A DNA stretch of 64,000 nt from Siphonodentalium dalli (GCA_032622095.1 CP136064.1:145343954-145407953), one strand, 5' to 3'; counted from the stretch's first letter, positions 12,680 to 25,399 are shown. Notes: a model not told the origin generated them from the letters alone. Numbers and translations are program-made.

Positions 12680-15600
12680 GACGTTGACCCAATTAAGCTT
12701 TTCCGGCACCCTGTAGTCTTAACGGGGACCGTAGCCCCACCCCAAGTCGGGGGGGGGGGGGGGTGATGGCATCACCACAAGAGTTACTGTCGTGCAAAAT
12801 TGTCATGGCAGGTTTGTTAAACAGACAGTATGCCTTGCCATCTGGTAAAATTTCATGTCTGATGCTGTGTCTGATGTTGTATCATTATGTTTAGAGATTT
12901 AAATTGACTTATGGTTGCTTTATATTGCTATTAAAGTATTTTTTATTTTAATCTTCTGTTAATTTTGGTAAATGTTTATTATAAATTGCCAAATTCTGCA
13001 TGAAAAGTGTTTAAAATTTGACAATATATCGCTCTCAAAGTGTATATTAATATTTCCTCTTCAATTTAGTAATATTATGGTATATCAGGGCATACTTCAT
13101 TTATACGAGATGCATCAGCTAGTAAAATTGAAAACAAACAACTTAATTTTTTGGCTTTATTTTGAGGATTGACACTAATTTTCAGGATGCCTCATATTTG
13201 AAAAATAAACCACTACTGCTCGATATAATCCATTTTTGATTTCAGTAAGGTCTATATTTTGATAAAATACTATAAGAAACGCCGTGTTTCACACATGTAC
13301 ATATATATAAAGAAAATTTGAATTTTACAAAAATTCACGTCTCGCCATGATAAGTTGTTAATTCCATATTTTCTTATTTTCAAATTATAATGACCACATT
13401 TTGGACATATTTAAAGAAGAAACCCATGGATTCGCCTGTAGATAGTAAAGAAAGTGATAAATCTGGGAATTTTGCATGGACATCCGGTACCATTAGGGGG
13501 TCAGGGGGTCTAAAGCCCCTCTCCCACAATTTTGAGGAGTGTTAGCCCCCCCATTGGGAAAAGGTTACAGTTGACCCAATTAGGCTTTTCCGGCACCATG
13601 TAGTCTTAACGGGGACCGTAGCCCCACCCCAAGTCGGGGGGGGGGGGTGATGGCATCACCACAAGAGTTACTGTCGTGCAAAATTGTCATGGCAGGTTTG
13701 TTAAACAGACAGAATGCCCTGCCATCTGGTAAAATTTCATGTCTGATGCTGTGTCTGATGTTGTATCATTATGTTTAGATATTTAAATTGACTTATGGTT
13801 GCTTTATATGCTATTAAAGTATTTTTTATTTTAATCTTCTGTTAATTTTGGTAAATGTTTATTATAAATTGCCAAATTCTGCATGAAAAGTGTTTAAAAT
13901 TTGACAATATATCGCTCTCAAAGTGTATATTAACATTTCCTCTTCAATTTAGTAATATTATGGTATAACAGGGCATACTTCAGTTATACGAGATGCATCA
14001 GCTAGTAAAATTGAAAAAAAACAACTTAATTTTTTGGCTTTATTTTGAGGATTGACACTAATTTTCAGGATGCCTCATATTGGAAAAATAAACCACTACT
14101 GCTCGATATAATCCATTTTTGATTTCAGTAAGGTCTATATTTTGATAAAATACTATAAGAAACGCCGTGTTTCACACATGTACATATATATAAGGAAAAT
14201 TTGAATTTTACGAAAATTCACGTCTCGCCATGATAAGTTGTTAATTCCATATTTTCTTATTTTCAAATGATAATGACCAAATTTTGGACGTATTTAAAGA
14301 AGAAACCCATGGATTCGCCTGTAGATAGTAAAGAAAGTGATAAATCTGGGAATTTTGCATGGACATCCGGTACCATTAGGGGGTCAGGGGGTCTAAAGCC
14401 CCTCTCCCACAATTTTGAGGAGTGTTAGCCCCCCCCCCATTGGGAAAAGGTGACAGTTGACCCAATTAAGCTTTCCGACAACCTGTAGTCTTAACGGGGA
14501 CCGTAGCCCCACCCCAAGTCGGGGGGGGGGGGGGTGATGGCATCACCACAAGAGTTACTGTCGTGCAAAATTGTCATGGCAGGTTTGTTAAACAGACAGT
14601 ATGCCCTGCCATCTGGTAAAATTTCATGTCTGATGCTGTGTCTGATGTTGTATCATTATGTTTAGAGATTTAAATTGACTTATGGTTGCTTTATATTGCT
14701 ATTAAAGTATTTTTTATTTTAATCTTCTGTTAATTTTGGTAAATGTTTATTATAAATTGCCAAATTCTGCATGAAAAGTGTTTAAAATTTGACAATATAT
14801 CGCTCTCAAAGTGTATATTAATATTTCCTCTTCAATTTAGTAATATTATGGTATATCAGGGCATACTTCAGTTATACGAGATGCATCAGCTAGTAAAATT
14901 GAAAACAAACAACTTAATTTTTTGGCTTTATTTTGAGGATTGACACTAATTTTCAGGATGCCTCATATTGGAAAAATAAACCACTACTGCTCGATATAAT
15001 CCATTTTTGATTTCAGTAAGGTCTATATTTTGATAAAATACTATAAGAAACGCCGTGTTTCACACATGTACATATATATAAGGAAAATTTGAATTTTACA
15101 AAAATTCACGTCTCGCCATGATAAGTTGTTAATTCCATATTTTCTTATTTTCAAATGATAATGACCACATTTTGGACATATTTAAAGAAGAAACCCATGG
15201 AGTCGCCTGTAGATAGTAAAGAAAGTGATAAATCTGGGAATTTTGCATGGACATCCGGTACCATTAGGGGGTCAGGGGGTCTAAAGCCCCTCTCCCACAA
15301 TTTTGAGGAGTGTTAGCCCCCCCATTGGGAAAAGGTCACAGTTGACCCAATTAGGCTTTTCCGGCACCATGTAGTCTTAACGGGGACCGTAGCCCCACCC
15401 CAAGTCGGGGGGGGGGGGGGTGATGGCATCACCACAAGAGTTACTGTCGTGCAAAATTGTCATGGCAGGTTTGTTAAACAGACAGTATGCCCTGCCATCT
15501 GGTAAAATTTCATGTCTGATGCTGTGTCTGATGTTGTATCATTATGTTTAGATATTTAAATTGACTTATGGTTGCTTTATATGCTATTAAAGTATTTTTT

Positions 15601-17684
15601 ATTTTAATCTTCTGTTAATTTTGGTAAATGTTTATTATAAATTGCCAAATTCTGCATGAAAAGTGTTTAAAATTTGACAATATATCGCTCTCAAAGTGTA
15701 TATTAACATTTCCTCTTCAATTTAGTAATATTATGGTATAACAGGGCATACTTCAGTTATACGAGATGCATCAGCTAGTAAAATTGAAAAAAAACAACTT
15801 AATTTTTTGGCTTTATTTTGAGGATTGACACTAATTTTCAGGATGCCTCATATTGGAAAAATAAACCACTACTGCTCGATATAATCCATTTTTGATTTCA
15901 GTAAGGTCTATATTTTGATAAAATACTATAAGAAACGCCGTGTTTCACACATGTACATATATATAAGGAAAATTTGAATTTTACAAAAATTCACGTCTCG
16001 CCATGATAAGTTGTTAATTCCATATTTTCTTATTTTCAAATTATAATGACCACATTTTGGACATATTTAAAGAAGAAACCCATGGATTCGCCTGTAGATA
16101 GTAAAGAAAGTGATAAATCTGGGAATTTTGCATGGACATCCGGTAACATTAGGGGGTCAGGGGGTCTAAAGCCCCTCTCCCACAATTTTGAGGAGTGTTA
16201 GCCCCCCCATTGGGAAAAGGTGACAGTTGACCCAAATAAGCTTTTCCGACACCATGTAGTCTTAACGGGGACCGTAGCCCCACCCCAAGTCGGGGGGGGG
16301 GGGGGGGGGGTGATGGCATCACCACAAGAGTTACTGTCGTGCAAAATTGTCATGGCAGGTTTGTTAAACAGACAGTATGCCCTGCCATCTGGTTAAATTT
16401 CATGTCTGCTGCTGTGTCTGATGTTGTATCGTTATGTTTAGATATTTAAATTGACTCATGGTTGCTTTATATTGCTATTAAAGTATTTTTTATTTTAATC
16501 TTCTGTTAATTTTGGTAAATATTTATTATAAATTGCCAAATTCTGCATGAAAAGTGTTTAAAATTTGACAACATATCGCTCTCAAAGTGTATATTAACAT
16601 TTCCTCTTCAATTTAGTAATATTATGGTATATCAGGGCATACTTCAGTTATACGAGATGCATCAGCTAGTAAAATTGAAAAAGTCGTAGACTTGGGGATT
16701 TATTTTAAAAAGTAAACACATGACCTATGATTTTTCTTGCATTTTCGTGAGCAACTGGTGTCAATCTAGCTGGGTAATATTATGGTATAACAGGGCATAC
16801 TTCAGTTATACGAGATGCATCAGCTAGTAAAATTGAAAAAAAACAACTTAATTTTTTGGCTTTATTTTGAGGATTGACACTAATTTTCAGGATGGCTCAT
16901 ATTGGAAAAATAAACCACTACTGCTCGATATAATCCATTTTTGATTTCAGTAAGGTCTATATTTTGATAAAATACTATAAGAAACGCCGTGTTTCACACA
17001 TGTACATATATATAAGGAAAATTTGAATTTTACGAAAATTCACGTCTCGCCATGATAAGTTGTTAATTCCATATTTTCTTATTTTCAAATGATAATGACC
17101 ACATTTTGGACATATTTAAAGAAGAAACCCATGGATTCGCCTGTAGATAGTAAAGAAAGTGATAAATCTGGGAATTTTGCATGGACATCCGGTACCATTA
17201 TGGGGTCAGGGGGTCTAAAACCCCTCTCCCACAATTTTGAGGAGTGTTAGCCCCCCCCATTGGGATAAGGTGACAGTTGACCCAATTAAGCTTTTCCGGC
17301 ACCCTGTAGTCTTAACGGGGACCGTAGCCCCACCCCAAGTCGGGGGAGGGGGTGGGGGGGGGGGGGGGGTGATGGCATCACCACAAGAGTTACTGTCGTG
17401 CAAAATTGTCATGGCAGGTTTGTTAAACAGACAGTATGCCCTGCCATCTGGTAAAATTTCATGTCTGATGCTGTGTCTGATGTTGTATCATTATGTTTAG
17501 ATATTTAAATTGACTTATGGTTGCTTTATATTGCTATTAAAGTATTTTTTATTTTAATCTTCTGTTAATTTTGGTAAATGTTTATTATAAATTGCCAAAT
17601 TCTGCATGAAAAGTGTTTAAAATTTGACAATATATCGCTCTCAAAGTGTATATTAACATTTCCTCTTCAATTTAGTAATATTAT
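12680..17684. repeat. 886-bp satellite array, block B
   Basis: This continues block A beyond the LINE, with anchors at 12972, 13855, 14743, 15628, 16519 and 17578. Spacing is 883, 888, 885, 891 and then 1059; the last is lengthened by the 93-bp variant segment and a long G-run. Two monomer types alternate. Type A has AGAGATTTA, TTAATATTTCC and AAAACAAACAACTT (12972, 14743, also 7299). The other type lacks TG in 'tttatatgctatt' and has GGTATAACAGGG (13855, 15628). The block stops abruptly at 'tagtaatattat', where an inverted-repeat element follows. Confidence 0.97.
16683..16775. repeat. Second copy of the 93-bp satellite variant segment
   Basis: Same junctions and nearly the same sequence as the segment at 8351. 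It sits in the monomer anchored at 16519, which shares further diagnostic changes with the 8187 monomer ('ggttaaatttcatg', 'ttgtatcgttatg', 'gactcatgg', 'ggtaaatattt'). The whole variant monomer has therefore been duplicated as one unit. Confidence 0.9.
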
Positions 17685-18081
17685 TAATTTACTTACTCTC
17701 AGGCTCCAAATAAAAGTGCAGGCCCAAATAATAGTGCAGGGGTGAAATTCCATTGAAAGTTAATTAAAGTACAGATCCAAATAATAGTGCATGGGGAACT
17801 CTGAGCAAAACATCAAGTTGATTCAACTGTGGTTAACCAAATAATTTTTATAGCCGGTTCAAGTATACGAGTCAACATGTAGTACAGGTACATGTATGTA
17901 TCATGTGGTTTTTTTGGTTTGCCACATACTTGAATATGTACTCTTGAGTGCCTAATGTACGATTATTAAAATCGAGGTAAAATTCACACCTGTACGATCG
18001 TTATTTGGTCCTGTACGTTTATTAAATTAACCAAAAGAAATAATTCACCAATCTTAAATTGTGTTATTCATATAAGAAATG

Positions 18082-18219
18082 AACGGCGGTTCAATGCGGT
18101 CATGGGGTTTTGACCGCGAGAAAAAATCAGCAAACTGCATGAACCCCGAAGGGGTTCATGTGGAGTTTGCTGATTTTTTTAACGCGGTCAAAACCCATGA
18201 CCACGTTGAATCCGCCGTT
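18082..18219. repeat. Near-perfect 138-bp palindrome
   Basis: 'aacggcggttcaatgcggtc' at the left is matched in inverse by the right end 'gaccacgttgaatccgccgtt'. The arms, about 66 bp each, meet at 'gaaccccgaaggggttc'. It lies inside the nested TIR element and could extrude as a cruciform or be a small foldback element in its own right. Confidence 0.85.
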
Positions 18220-18753
18220 TATTATTTATATTTATATACTTAAATTCATTATGAACTAGGATTGTATGTCTTTCCCACTATTTATTCATCTATTTAAACG
18301 AACGCATGGAGTACAGTTCAGACAGTTCGAATCCTTGTTTTTTGGAAAACCAAACATTTTGAGAATCCGTTCATGAAGAACGGAAGAAACGCAATTTCAC
18401 AGTAAAGTATACACATATGACAAAATGTCTTGTTTAGCTAGTAACTAATGTAGACGTGTTGATTTCAAGAATGATTAATATCTGAAACTAACAATTAAGT
18501 TTCGGCTGCGCATAAGAAATCAACAACACGCCGTTCTACCATAATGATATATTTGTGAGGTTCGGGGGAATATTTGTAGCGGCAAGGAAAACGATAAAAC
18601 TCTATTGAGTAGCGCGTTTTTTTTAACATCAACGCTCAGTAACACCGAGCAACAACACTGATTGTAGACCGAAACAAATTTCTTGCCAAATCCGGACCTA
18701 CTAGATACTCAAGCAGTCGGTAATTTCCGACAATCCCCGGTGATTTCCGGGAC

Positions 18754-18826
18754 CAATGTGTTCATAAACCTATGAACGACACTGGAAGTGACGTCACGTT
18801 ACGTTCATAGGTTTATGAACGCATTG
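18754..18826. repeat. Hairpin with 25-bp arms
   Basis: 'caatgtgttcataaacctat' at 18754 is inverted at 18807-18826, with arms about 25 bp long and a loop of about 23 bases containing 'gtgacgtcac'. It is probably part of the surrounding non-autonomous element. Confidence 0.75.
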
Positions 18827-19347
18827 AATAAGGGGTGTGTCTACCGTAACGCTATTGGGAAATCGAAAGAGATATCAGGTGTATGTAAATATAGATAAAT
18901 GAACTCTGATTGTTGACAGTGATCAGCACACTGTACATGTAGATTCACAGACCTGGCTATCCATCGAAACTATTTCTGTCACATGGCATCAGTAAACCAG
19001 TCAGATGGTGTGTTTTGTTGGGATGTATGATACTAATATTTCCAGTCTGTACGTTTATTCCGCCCTGTACTATTATTCAGTTATGCGACATTTTCCAACC
19101 TGTACTATTATTCCACCCTGTACTTTTATAGGCACTCAAGAGTACATGCAAAAGTAAAGCCCATCATTTTTACATCCGAATCATATAGAAATCTTGAATT
19201 TGTGCTGATTTAAATTTTCATAGCTTCAAAATATTAATAAACGTGCAGACCCAAATAAGCACTGTGCAGGGGGGGGGGGATTTCCCAAGAAAAATAAACG
19301 TGCATGCAGCTGGTGCATGCATGTTTATTTGGAGCCCAAGAGTAAAG

Positions 19348-20441
19348 ACGTGGAGGTGAATGTTACATGTAAGTTGTTATTAACGAAATGGAACGATGCC
19401 TTTAATAGGTTCCATCAGCAATAAGTCGCGACTTCTTTATATTGACCTGACAGATTGGTTTTTGTTGGCGTCATGCCTGTCGACCATTATGATGGCTACA
19501 TATATTGTCATATAACAGCGATTTACGATCTGTCTTGTTGGCTCATAATATAGATTAAGAAATTGGCCTTGTGTTCGTTCCTTGCGTAAAAAAATATTTT
19601 TTAGTACAAACGTCCTCATTGATTGTGTCCCTCGACTCCTCATGTAGTTGGTCAAGTAACTTACATGTATGTACATGTACAGAGCACTCACAAATTTCTT
19701 AGAAAAGCGACCACATGTTCGAATCTACTTTGCGATTTTGGAGCAACGCATTTGTAAATGCGTTCATATTTTAACACATTTACCTTGATTTATTCACAAA
19801 CAAATGTCTTGATGCAGGCCTTAAAATCCATCAGATTTTTTGCAATAATCAAAATGTTAGTGTTTCACTTTCTACAGGGAATCAAGACTTTTTATTAGAA
19901 TCAAAATGAGAATCATGATTCTCAGATTCTGATTATAAAACAATTAATGTCAACAGTGTTTATTTATGTTTATTCCATTTTGAATGGAAAACTACATCAT
20001 GAATGTCCGATTCCGAACATACATGTACACCAGGAGTGGGAAAATAACACAGAATTATTCAGATGTGAATTTAAATTAAACAAAATTAAAACTAAAATTG
20101 CAAAATAAATTATACACTATCGTATCGTTATTTGGGTGTTCATACTAGTATACTTTTTCGGCGCAATGATCGGTAATTTCAATGCGACTGCGATTATTCC
20201 CAATGCAGTGCATTTAATTTAAATGCTGTCGTTAAGGCATTTACAAAGTGGCGTGACACAATGCACCCTCAATGCATTTTAAAAGCAACAACCGCATTTC
20301 ATTGATCCACGTTGTAAAGGACATTTATTTTTAGAATATGTGTATATACATGTAACCACAAGAATAAAGAACAAATCAACTGTTTTTATTACTTTGTAAA
20401 CCTCTGATGTTTCCCATACAGTATACATTTGTATATTATAA
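19348..20441. other. No recognised feature
   Basis: About 1.1 kb of AT-rich sequence. An 84-codon minus-strand frame at 19437-19691 has no recognisable motif. I see no repeat shared with the rest of the window. Confidence 0.5.
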
Positions 20442-20661
20442 ACAGTAATTCTAGAGCTAATTAATCGACTCCTTAACTACAGCAGAATTATGGGTAACTT
20501 TTCAGGATTTAGTCCGAAATATGGCTTGTTGCCATTCATCGGAAAGCTCTCACCGAGAGCTTTCCGATGAATGGCATCAACCCATATTTCCGACTAAATC
20601 CTGAAAAGTTACCCATAATTCTGCTGTAGTTAAGGAGTCGATTAATTAGAGCATTACTGTA
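20442..20661. mobile_element. Palindromic MITE, family with CAGTAATGCTC ends, copy 1
   Basis: Almost perfect palindrome of about 220 bp. 'gctaattaatcgactcctta' on the left is mirrored by 'taaggagtcgattaattaga' on the right, and the arms meet at 'gaaagctctcaccgagagctttc'. Related copies are at 22191-22352, 25813-25914 and 30756-31148. Copies 2 and 4 have TA at both outer borders, which points to a Tc1/mariner-type origin with TA target duplication. There is no coding sequence, so it depends on an enzyme encoded elsewhere. Confidence 0.8.
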
Positions 20662-22188
20662 TATCCTCTATAACTGTTTATTCAACAGCACGTGCTGCTA
20701 TCCATAAATGCGGTTCAGATTTCGATGTCCGGTTCAACATTATTATCATATGGTTCGATAGCAGAAATACGCAGTTTGGAATGTTATACCGTACAAGTTT
20801 TACTAGTTGCTCTTGCTTAAGAATGGATAAATTTATAAACCTGATTTTTGGCGCATTAGTTAGAATTATATTTTTGCACAAGAACACACCACAAATATCG
20901 AACTGGACATCAAAAGCAGAACCGGATTGTATCGATTGCATAAATAAACATAAGAAGTTGGTCACTGACCGACATTTGCTATTGCAGAAGAAAATAAACA
21001 AATTCTCTGGTGTGGTTTATAGGACTATGCAATGCCGACTTAAAAATAAAAATTCACATAAACATCGCATGAAGCGGTCTAACCACAAACTCGGGTATTC
21101 GGTAATTCCAAATGTATGAACTATCACCATGATATCCCGGTATATCATTGTCAGGACTGTTTGTACAAAAAGTTGTTATTCTACTATGCATAATTTTGCT
21201 ATATCATTGTACTCGGACTGTATTGCAATGTAATATATCAGTACATGTACCGGTATACTGTGTGCACATTATATACATGTAGGCCTACTTTCACTTTAGT
21301 ATGTGTCATAAAAGACTCATTATGTTAAATTGAAAAAAACATGTGTGAAAACAGAGAGAATACATGTACATGTGCCGGCACCATATACCTCTTTGTGTGC
21401 TGTACTACCGGTACTATTCATGTACATGTACTACACTACAATAAGAGAAATTTTAATTGATTTTAATTGATTCTGCTGCCCTTGTGCCACAGGCCTCAAA
21501 CACGCCAAACAGGTATCTGTAGCCAGGCCCACCAGTACCAGGCTACTAGTAAATGAAATACTGAAAGTGTCATACCATTAATCGAGCCCAATCTTAGTTA
21601 TACTAGTCTCTTGTGTAGTTTGGGTTACTATTAATAAGATATTTAATGAATGTTTGGAATGTATGGTAGCATTCTTACCTGGATCAACATATGCCGTGCA
21701 CAACGCTGGTCATCATATCATCACCGCTGTTGGCAGTAAACCCTGGCGGGCATCAGTAAACCGCTCATCGGGCTATAACAGTTGGAGTTTTCCATACCAG
21801 GGCTAATCTAATCAGTTAAAATTAGTCAATTTAGAGGGAATACCAACCAGTGGAAGACGTACATTTATATTCAGATATCAGTTTTCGAGAAAAACCCCAT
21901 CTTAGTCGAGCGGACTTAGAATATCGGGGTAAACTTAAATTTCATTCAGCAACACTTTCACGGCAGAATATACAAATAGTACATTATAATCACTTACAGT
22001 ACAATGAGTACATGTACATGTAGCCCAGGTGCAGTGCTAGCCTATAATATATACTAACAAAACTTTTGGTCAGTTTCTCGATGCCTGACACTTGTAAACG
22101 CTTGAACGGGTATATAGTACATGTATGTGAATTAAAGATCTTATTAGTGACACAACACTTCACAAGAGGCTAGACATACATTTGTAAC
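20662..22188. other. No recognised feature
   Basis: About 1.5 kb with frequent TACATGTA words. Overlapping frames of 107 codons (minus, 20678-21001) and 112 codons (plus, 20781-21119) read the same bases on opposite strands and show no known motif. I treat both as chance. Confidence 0.45.
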
Positions 22189-22354
22189 TACAGTAATGCT
22201 CTAATTAATCGACTCCTTAACCACAGCAGAATTACGGGTAACTCGGGGAGAGCTTTCCGATGAATGGCAACAAGCCATATATCCGACTAAATCCTGAAAA
22301 GTTACACATAATTATGCTGTGGTTAAGGGGTCGATTTCTTAGGGCACTACTGTA
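22189..22354. mobile_element. MITE of the CAGTAATGCTC family, copy 2
   Basis: TA then 'cagtaatgctctaattaatc' starts the element, and '..tagggcactactg' then TA ends it. It matches copy 1, but most of the left arm's inner part is missing, so it runs from 'attacgggtaac' directly to 'tcggggagagctttcc'. Flanking TA on both sides supports TA target-site duplication. Confidence 0.8.
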
Positions 22355-22787
22355 TCTGTTTTAGTGCACATCAAATTTATTTGTTGTCTTTCCTCTTGTA
22401 ATTTGTCTTTGGTTGTGTTCGCCATTTCGATGGACAACTACATGTACTGACATCAAATGACTGAAATGAGTCAAAATTTAGCAGTGCAGCCAATTATATA
22501 GATAAACAGAATTAAATAGCATCCAAATTCCAAATGAGTATAAATGATAAAACAAACTTTATTGAGCACACTTTTAATACTAGTAATTACAGCTACAATG
22601 AAAGCACCTAATACAAATTCTAAGTTTGGTAAAACTGTCTGTATACAAAGTTTATCTGACCGTGATGAATAAAACCTATAAATGGGATCATATACATGTA
22701 TGTTAGATATCATTACATGATTATTTGAAAACACATATTCGTATGGAAAACAAACTATTTTACCACTGGCCAAGTGATCCTGCTAAT

Positions 22788-22872
22788 ATGCTATGATGCT
22801 GGTGGTCATGCTCAATTGCTATGATGCGGGTAGTGCAATTCATAGCAATTAAGCAGGACCCAACCACATCAT
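22788..22872. repeat. Hairpin with arms of about 37 bp
   Basis: 'atgctatgatgctggtggtc' on the left is inverted on the right as '..acccaaccacatcatagcac', with a short loop near 'tgcgggtagtgcaat'. There is no gene nearby. It could be a minimal foldback element. Confidence 0.7.
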
Positions 22873-23135
22873 AGCACATTAGCTGTATTTTTCACGCGAT
22901 GTTTATATGAATTTTGTTTTAAAGTTGACATTGTAACCACACCAGAATTTTTTTTTATTGTTTCAATATGTCTAGATAGAATTCAAAATTTATGTGGTAA
23001 AAACAATTAACTTGGTTATCACAGTTAACACATATTACTGTGGTAAGATTACCAGCGGATACCGCATGTCAACAGGGACTGCATGCTCTAATTAATTATC
23101 AGGTCTAAAATGTTTATACTGGATACAGTTCATTT

Positions 23136-24074
23136 TAAAGGTACTCAATCCGGTTCGATGATCCCCATATAATCAGATTCCAACAACAACAACATCATAC
23201 ATTTGTATTTAGAAAGGCTGCTTCAGTTACGGTATCATTATTGATTAATTGCCCTAAAATAATGCTAACCACTGTCAACTAAAGTATACAATTGCCTGAC
23301 ATATGTTATTTATCAACATGTTGTTCTACAAAATTTGGCCTTATTATCAACAGAAAGCCTCTTGATTTTAGAGTTATCCATCTTCATCTGAAATTTGGTC
23401 CGAGACCGTGTGCCACTATTAATTCTTGATCGTGATAATAGTATATTTCAAAAATTGATATCTAATAACTCTGAGCTTTGATAGGTGGGTTCCTCGACTC
23501 GTACCAAATATCTTTTACCCCCAAGTCCAAATAAATAGTAATGTGCGAGCGTTAATTCAGGGGGCCCTTAATCGGATTATGCATCTTTAAATTCAAATAC
23601 AGTTTAAAGATGCATAATCCGATTAAGTGCCCCTCATTTACTATTTACATGTATATGGAATCGGGGGGGGGGGGTAAAAATATTTTAATCAAGTCGAGGG
23701 ACCCACCTACATGTATCAAAGCTCAGAGTTATTAGATATCGATTTTTGAAATTTTAATATTTATCACCATCGATACTTAATAGTGGCCCAGAAAAATTTG
23801 ACGAGCCGACGGTCTCAGACCAAATTGCGGATGAAGATGGATAACTCTAAAATGAAGAGGCTTTGTGTTGATAATAAGGCCAAACTTCGTCGAACAGCAT
23901 GTTGATAAATATAACGTATCAGGCAATTTTATACTATACATGTAGTTGACAGTGGTTTAGCATTATTTTTGGGCAATTAATCGATTCTGATAACTGAAGC
24001 AGCATTTCTAAAAAAAATGTTGTTGTTGGAATCTAATTATATGGGGACCATCGAATCTGATTGAGCACCTTTAA
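23136..24074. mobile_element. Large foldback of about 940 bp with arms of about 455 bp
   Basis: The outer ends 'ttaaaggtactcaatccggt' and '..gattgagcacctttaa' are inverted. The inner ends meet at 'cataatccgattaag' around a 12-base spacer (23594-23606). Landmarks such as 'gatggataactctaaaat', 'agctcagagttattagatat' and 'gttgttgttggaatct' occur once in each arm in opposite orientation. A shorter relative at 32423-32872 shares the inner-end sequence, so this copy looks like two related units joined head to head. No coding sequence is present. Confidence 0.85.
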
Positions 24075-24102
24075 TAGTTAGCTATATGAGTTATATACAC
24101 AT

Positions 24103-24488
24103 AAGGCGACACCAATTTTTAAGTCCGGTTTACGAACACCTCCTACAACTTTTTTTCCATTTCATGAAAAAAAAATTAACTTTTTTGTCCCAAAATAATT
24201 TACACGCGTACTGATTTTCATGTGCTGTCGCATCCGGTTCTGCTTATGATCATTTGCAGATCCATATTATTTTCATGACAATAAATGTCTTGTTTGGTTC
24301 CGAATTTCATTCGAAATTTTTTTTTTCACAATTTTTGTAAAATTTATGTAAAATTTCAAGATTTACTTGATATAAATTGGGGGGACAATTTATTTGATTT
24401 TGGATTATTTCCCTCCTGCAACTAATTTTTTTCTCCCCACATCAGCCCACATGTTCGTAAACCAGACTTAAAAATTGGTGTCGCCTAA
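24103..24488. mobile_element. MITE-like TIR element, AAGGCGACACC ends
   Basis: A 38-bp TIR: 'aaggcgacaccaatttttaa' at 24103, inverted at 24451-24488 ('..ttaaaaattggtgtcgcct'). The interior is about 310 bp, AT-rich and non-coding. The flanks are 'ata' and 'aata', too short to prove a target duplication. Confidence 0.8.
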
Positions 24489-24499
24489 TAGACATTTAA

Positions 24500-24740
24500 A
24501 CTTTGAAAATTGTAGGTTTCCGGATGATAACTTCAGTTTGTGTGATCATATCTGAACCAAATGTGGTATGTAAGTTTAGCAGACCAAAATACAGGTCAAG
24601 TTCGAATATGGGTGTGCTCCGCCCATTTTTGCGAGAGTTATGGCCCTTTTTCGACATAGAATTGTGTTAATTTCTGGTTTCCGCATCATAATTTTAGTTT
24701 GTGTGATCAAATCTGAATCAAATTTGGTATGATAGTTTAT
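24500..24740. repeat. Diverged tandem pair, period about 160 bp
   Basis: 'tttgtgtgatcatatctgaa' near 24537 and 'tttgtgtgatcaaatctgaa' near 24697 begin two related units, each followed by 'caaatKtggtat'. This is the same general style of dispersed invertebrate repeat as at 26330-26945. Confidence 0.6.
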
Positions 24741-25399
24741 TATCCACCATTTCATGGGACACTGGTTGGATTGTTCAGAAATGTAGTATCGGATTTAGGG
24801 GTCCTTAATATATTTTTCAGACAAGCTGATGCCCCAATGAAGCCACATTTGCTGAAATAGTATCCAAAACATCAACATATCAAGAGCCATTAGACTGAAT
24901 TAGATAAAAATATATCACTTGGGTCTGTTTAAGCTGGAAAATACTCAAAATTTGTATAATTTTCTGCTATTGTATCTGCATACTAGCCTTTTTGCTGAAT
25001 CGTGAATGCCGGTTATATTGCCGTGTGAAATCCTAGTACCAGATAACATTGGGTATGTACATGTATATAGCATACCACCTGAAAATGGCTTGAATATCAC
25101 ATACCAAAGCGGGGTGGGGGTGTGTGTGACACCCTCCTTGATCATAGTCTATATTCTACAGGGTATGTTAACTGTTTCGAGTTGGTGCAATTAATGTGAT
25201 TGTTTAATCTCTACCATCTGAAATCTATTTATAGCATATTTTGCTATCTGATCAATTGCTACTGATAATATGACTATACGTAAACGTAATTTGCGAGCCC
25301 TCAAATGTAGGCCTACTTTTATGACAATAACGAATGCATGAATTCACAAATAGAAACGGGACATAAATTTGCACCCACTGGGTTGGAATTTTGCAACAG

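Larger units (their letters stand above)
17938..19145. mobile_element. Nested TIR element of about 1.2 kb
   Basis: 'gtactcttgagtgcctaatg' at 17938 is inverted at 19119-19145 ('tgtacttttataggcactcaagagtac'), followed inward on each side by words like 'tgtacgtttatt' and 'cctgtactattatt'. The end sequence resembles the outer element's ends (ACTCTTGRG, then AATAATAGTRCAGG), so this may be a related copy inserted into, or forming the inner layer of, the outer element. Intervening bases carry two hairpins and no recognisable gene. Confidence 0.6.
17691..19347. mobile_element. TIR element of about 1.65 kb without a transposase, outer copy
   Basis: The ends are inverted: 'ttactctcaggctccaaata' at 17693 against the complement of 'tttggagcccaagagtaaag' at 19328-19347. 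Inside each end are further words of the form 'ccaaataatagtgcagg', a subterminal repeat pattern seen in several DNA transposon groups. No frame resembles a transposase, so it is either non-autonomous or a relic. It abuts the end of satellite block B, and no satellite follows on its right side. I do not recognise the superfamily and could not define a target-site duplication. Confidence 0.65.

Noticed and set aside
20678-21119. Overlapping 107- and 112-codon frames on opposite strands
   Set aside because: No known motif, AT-rich sequence, and mutual overlap on both strands. Most likely chance.
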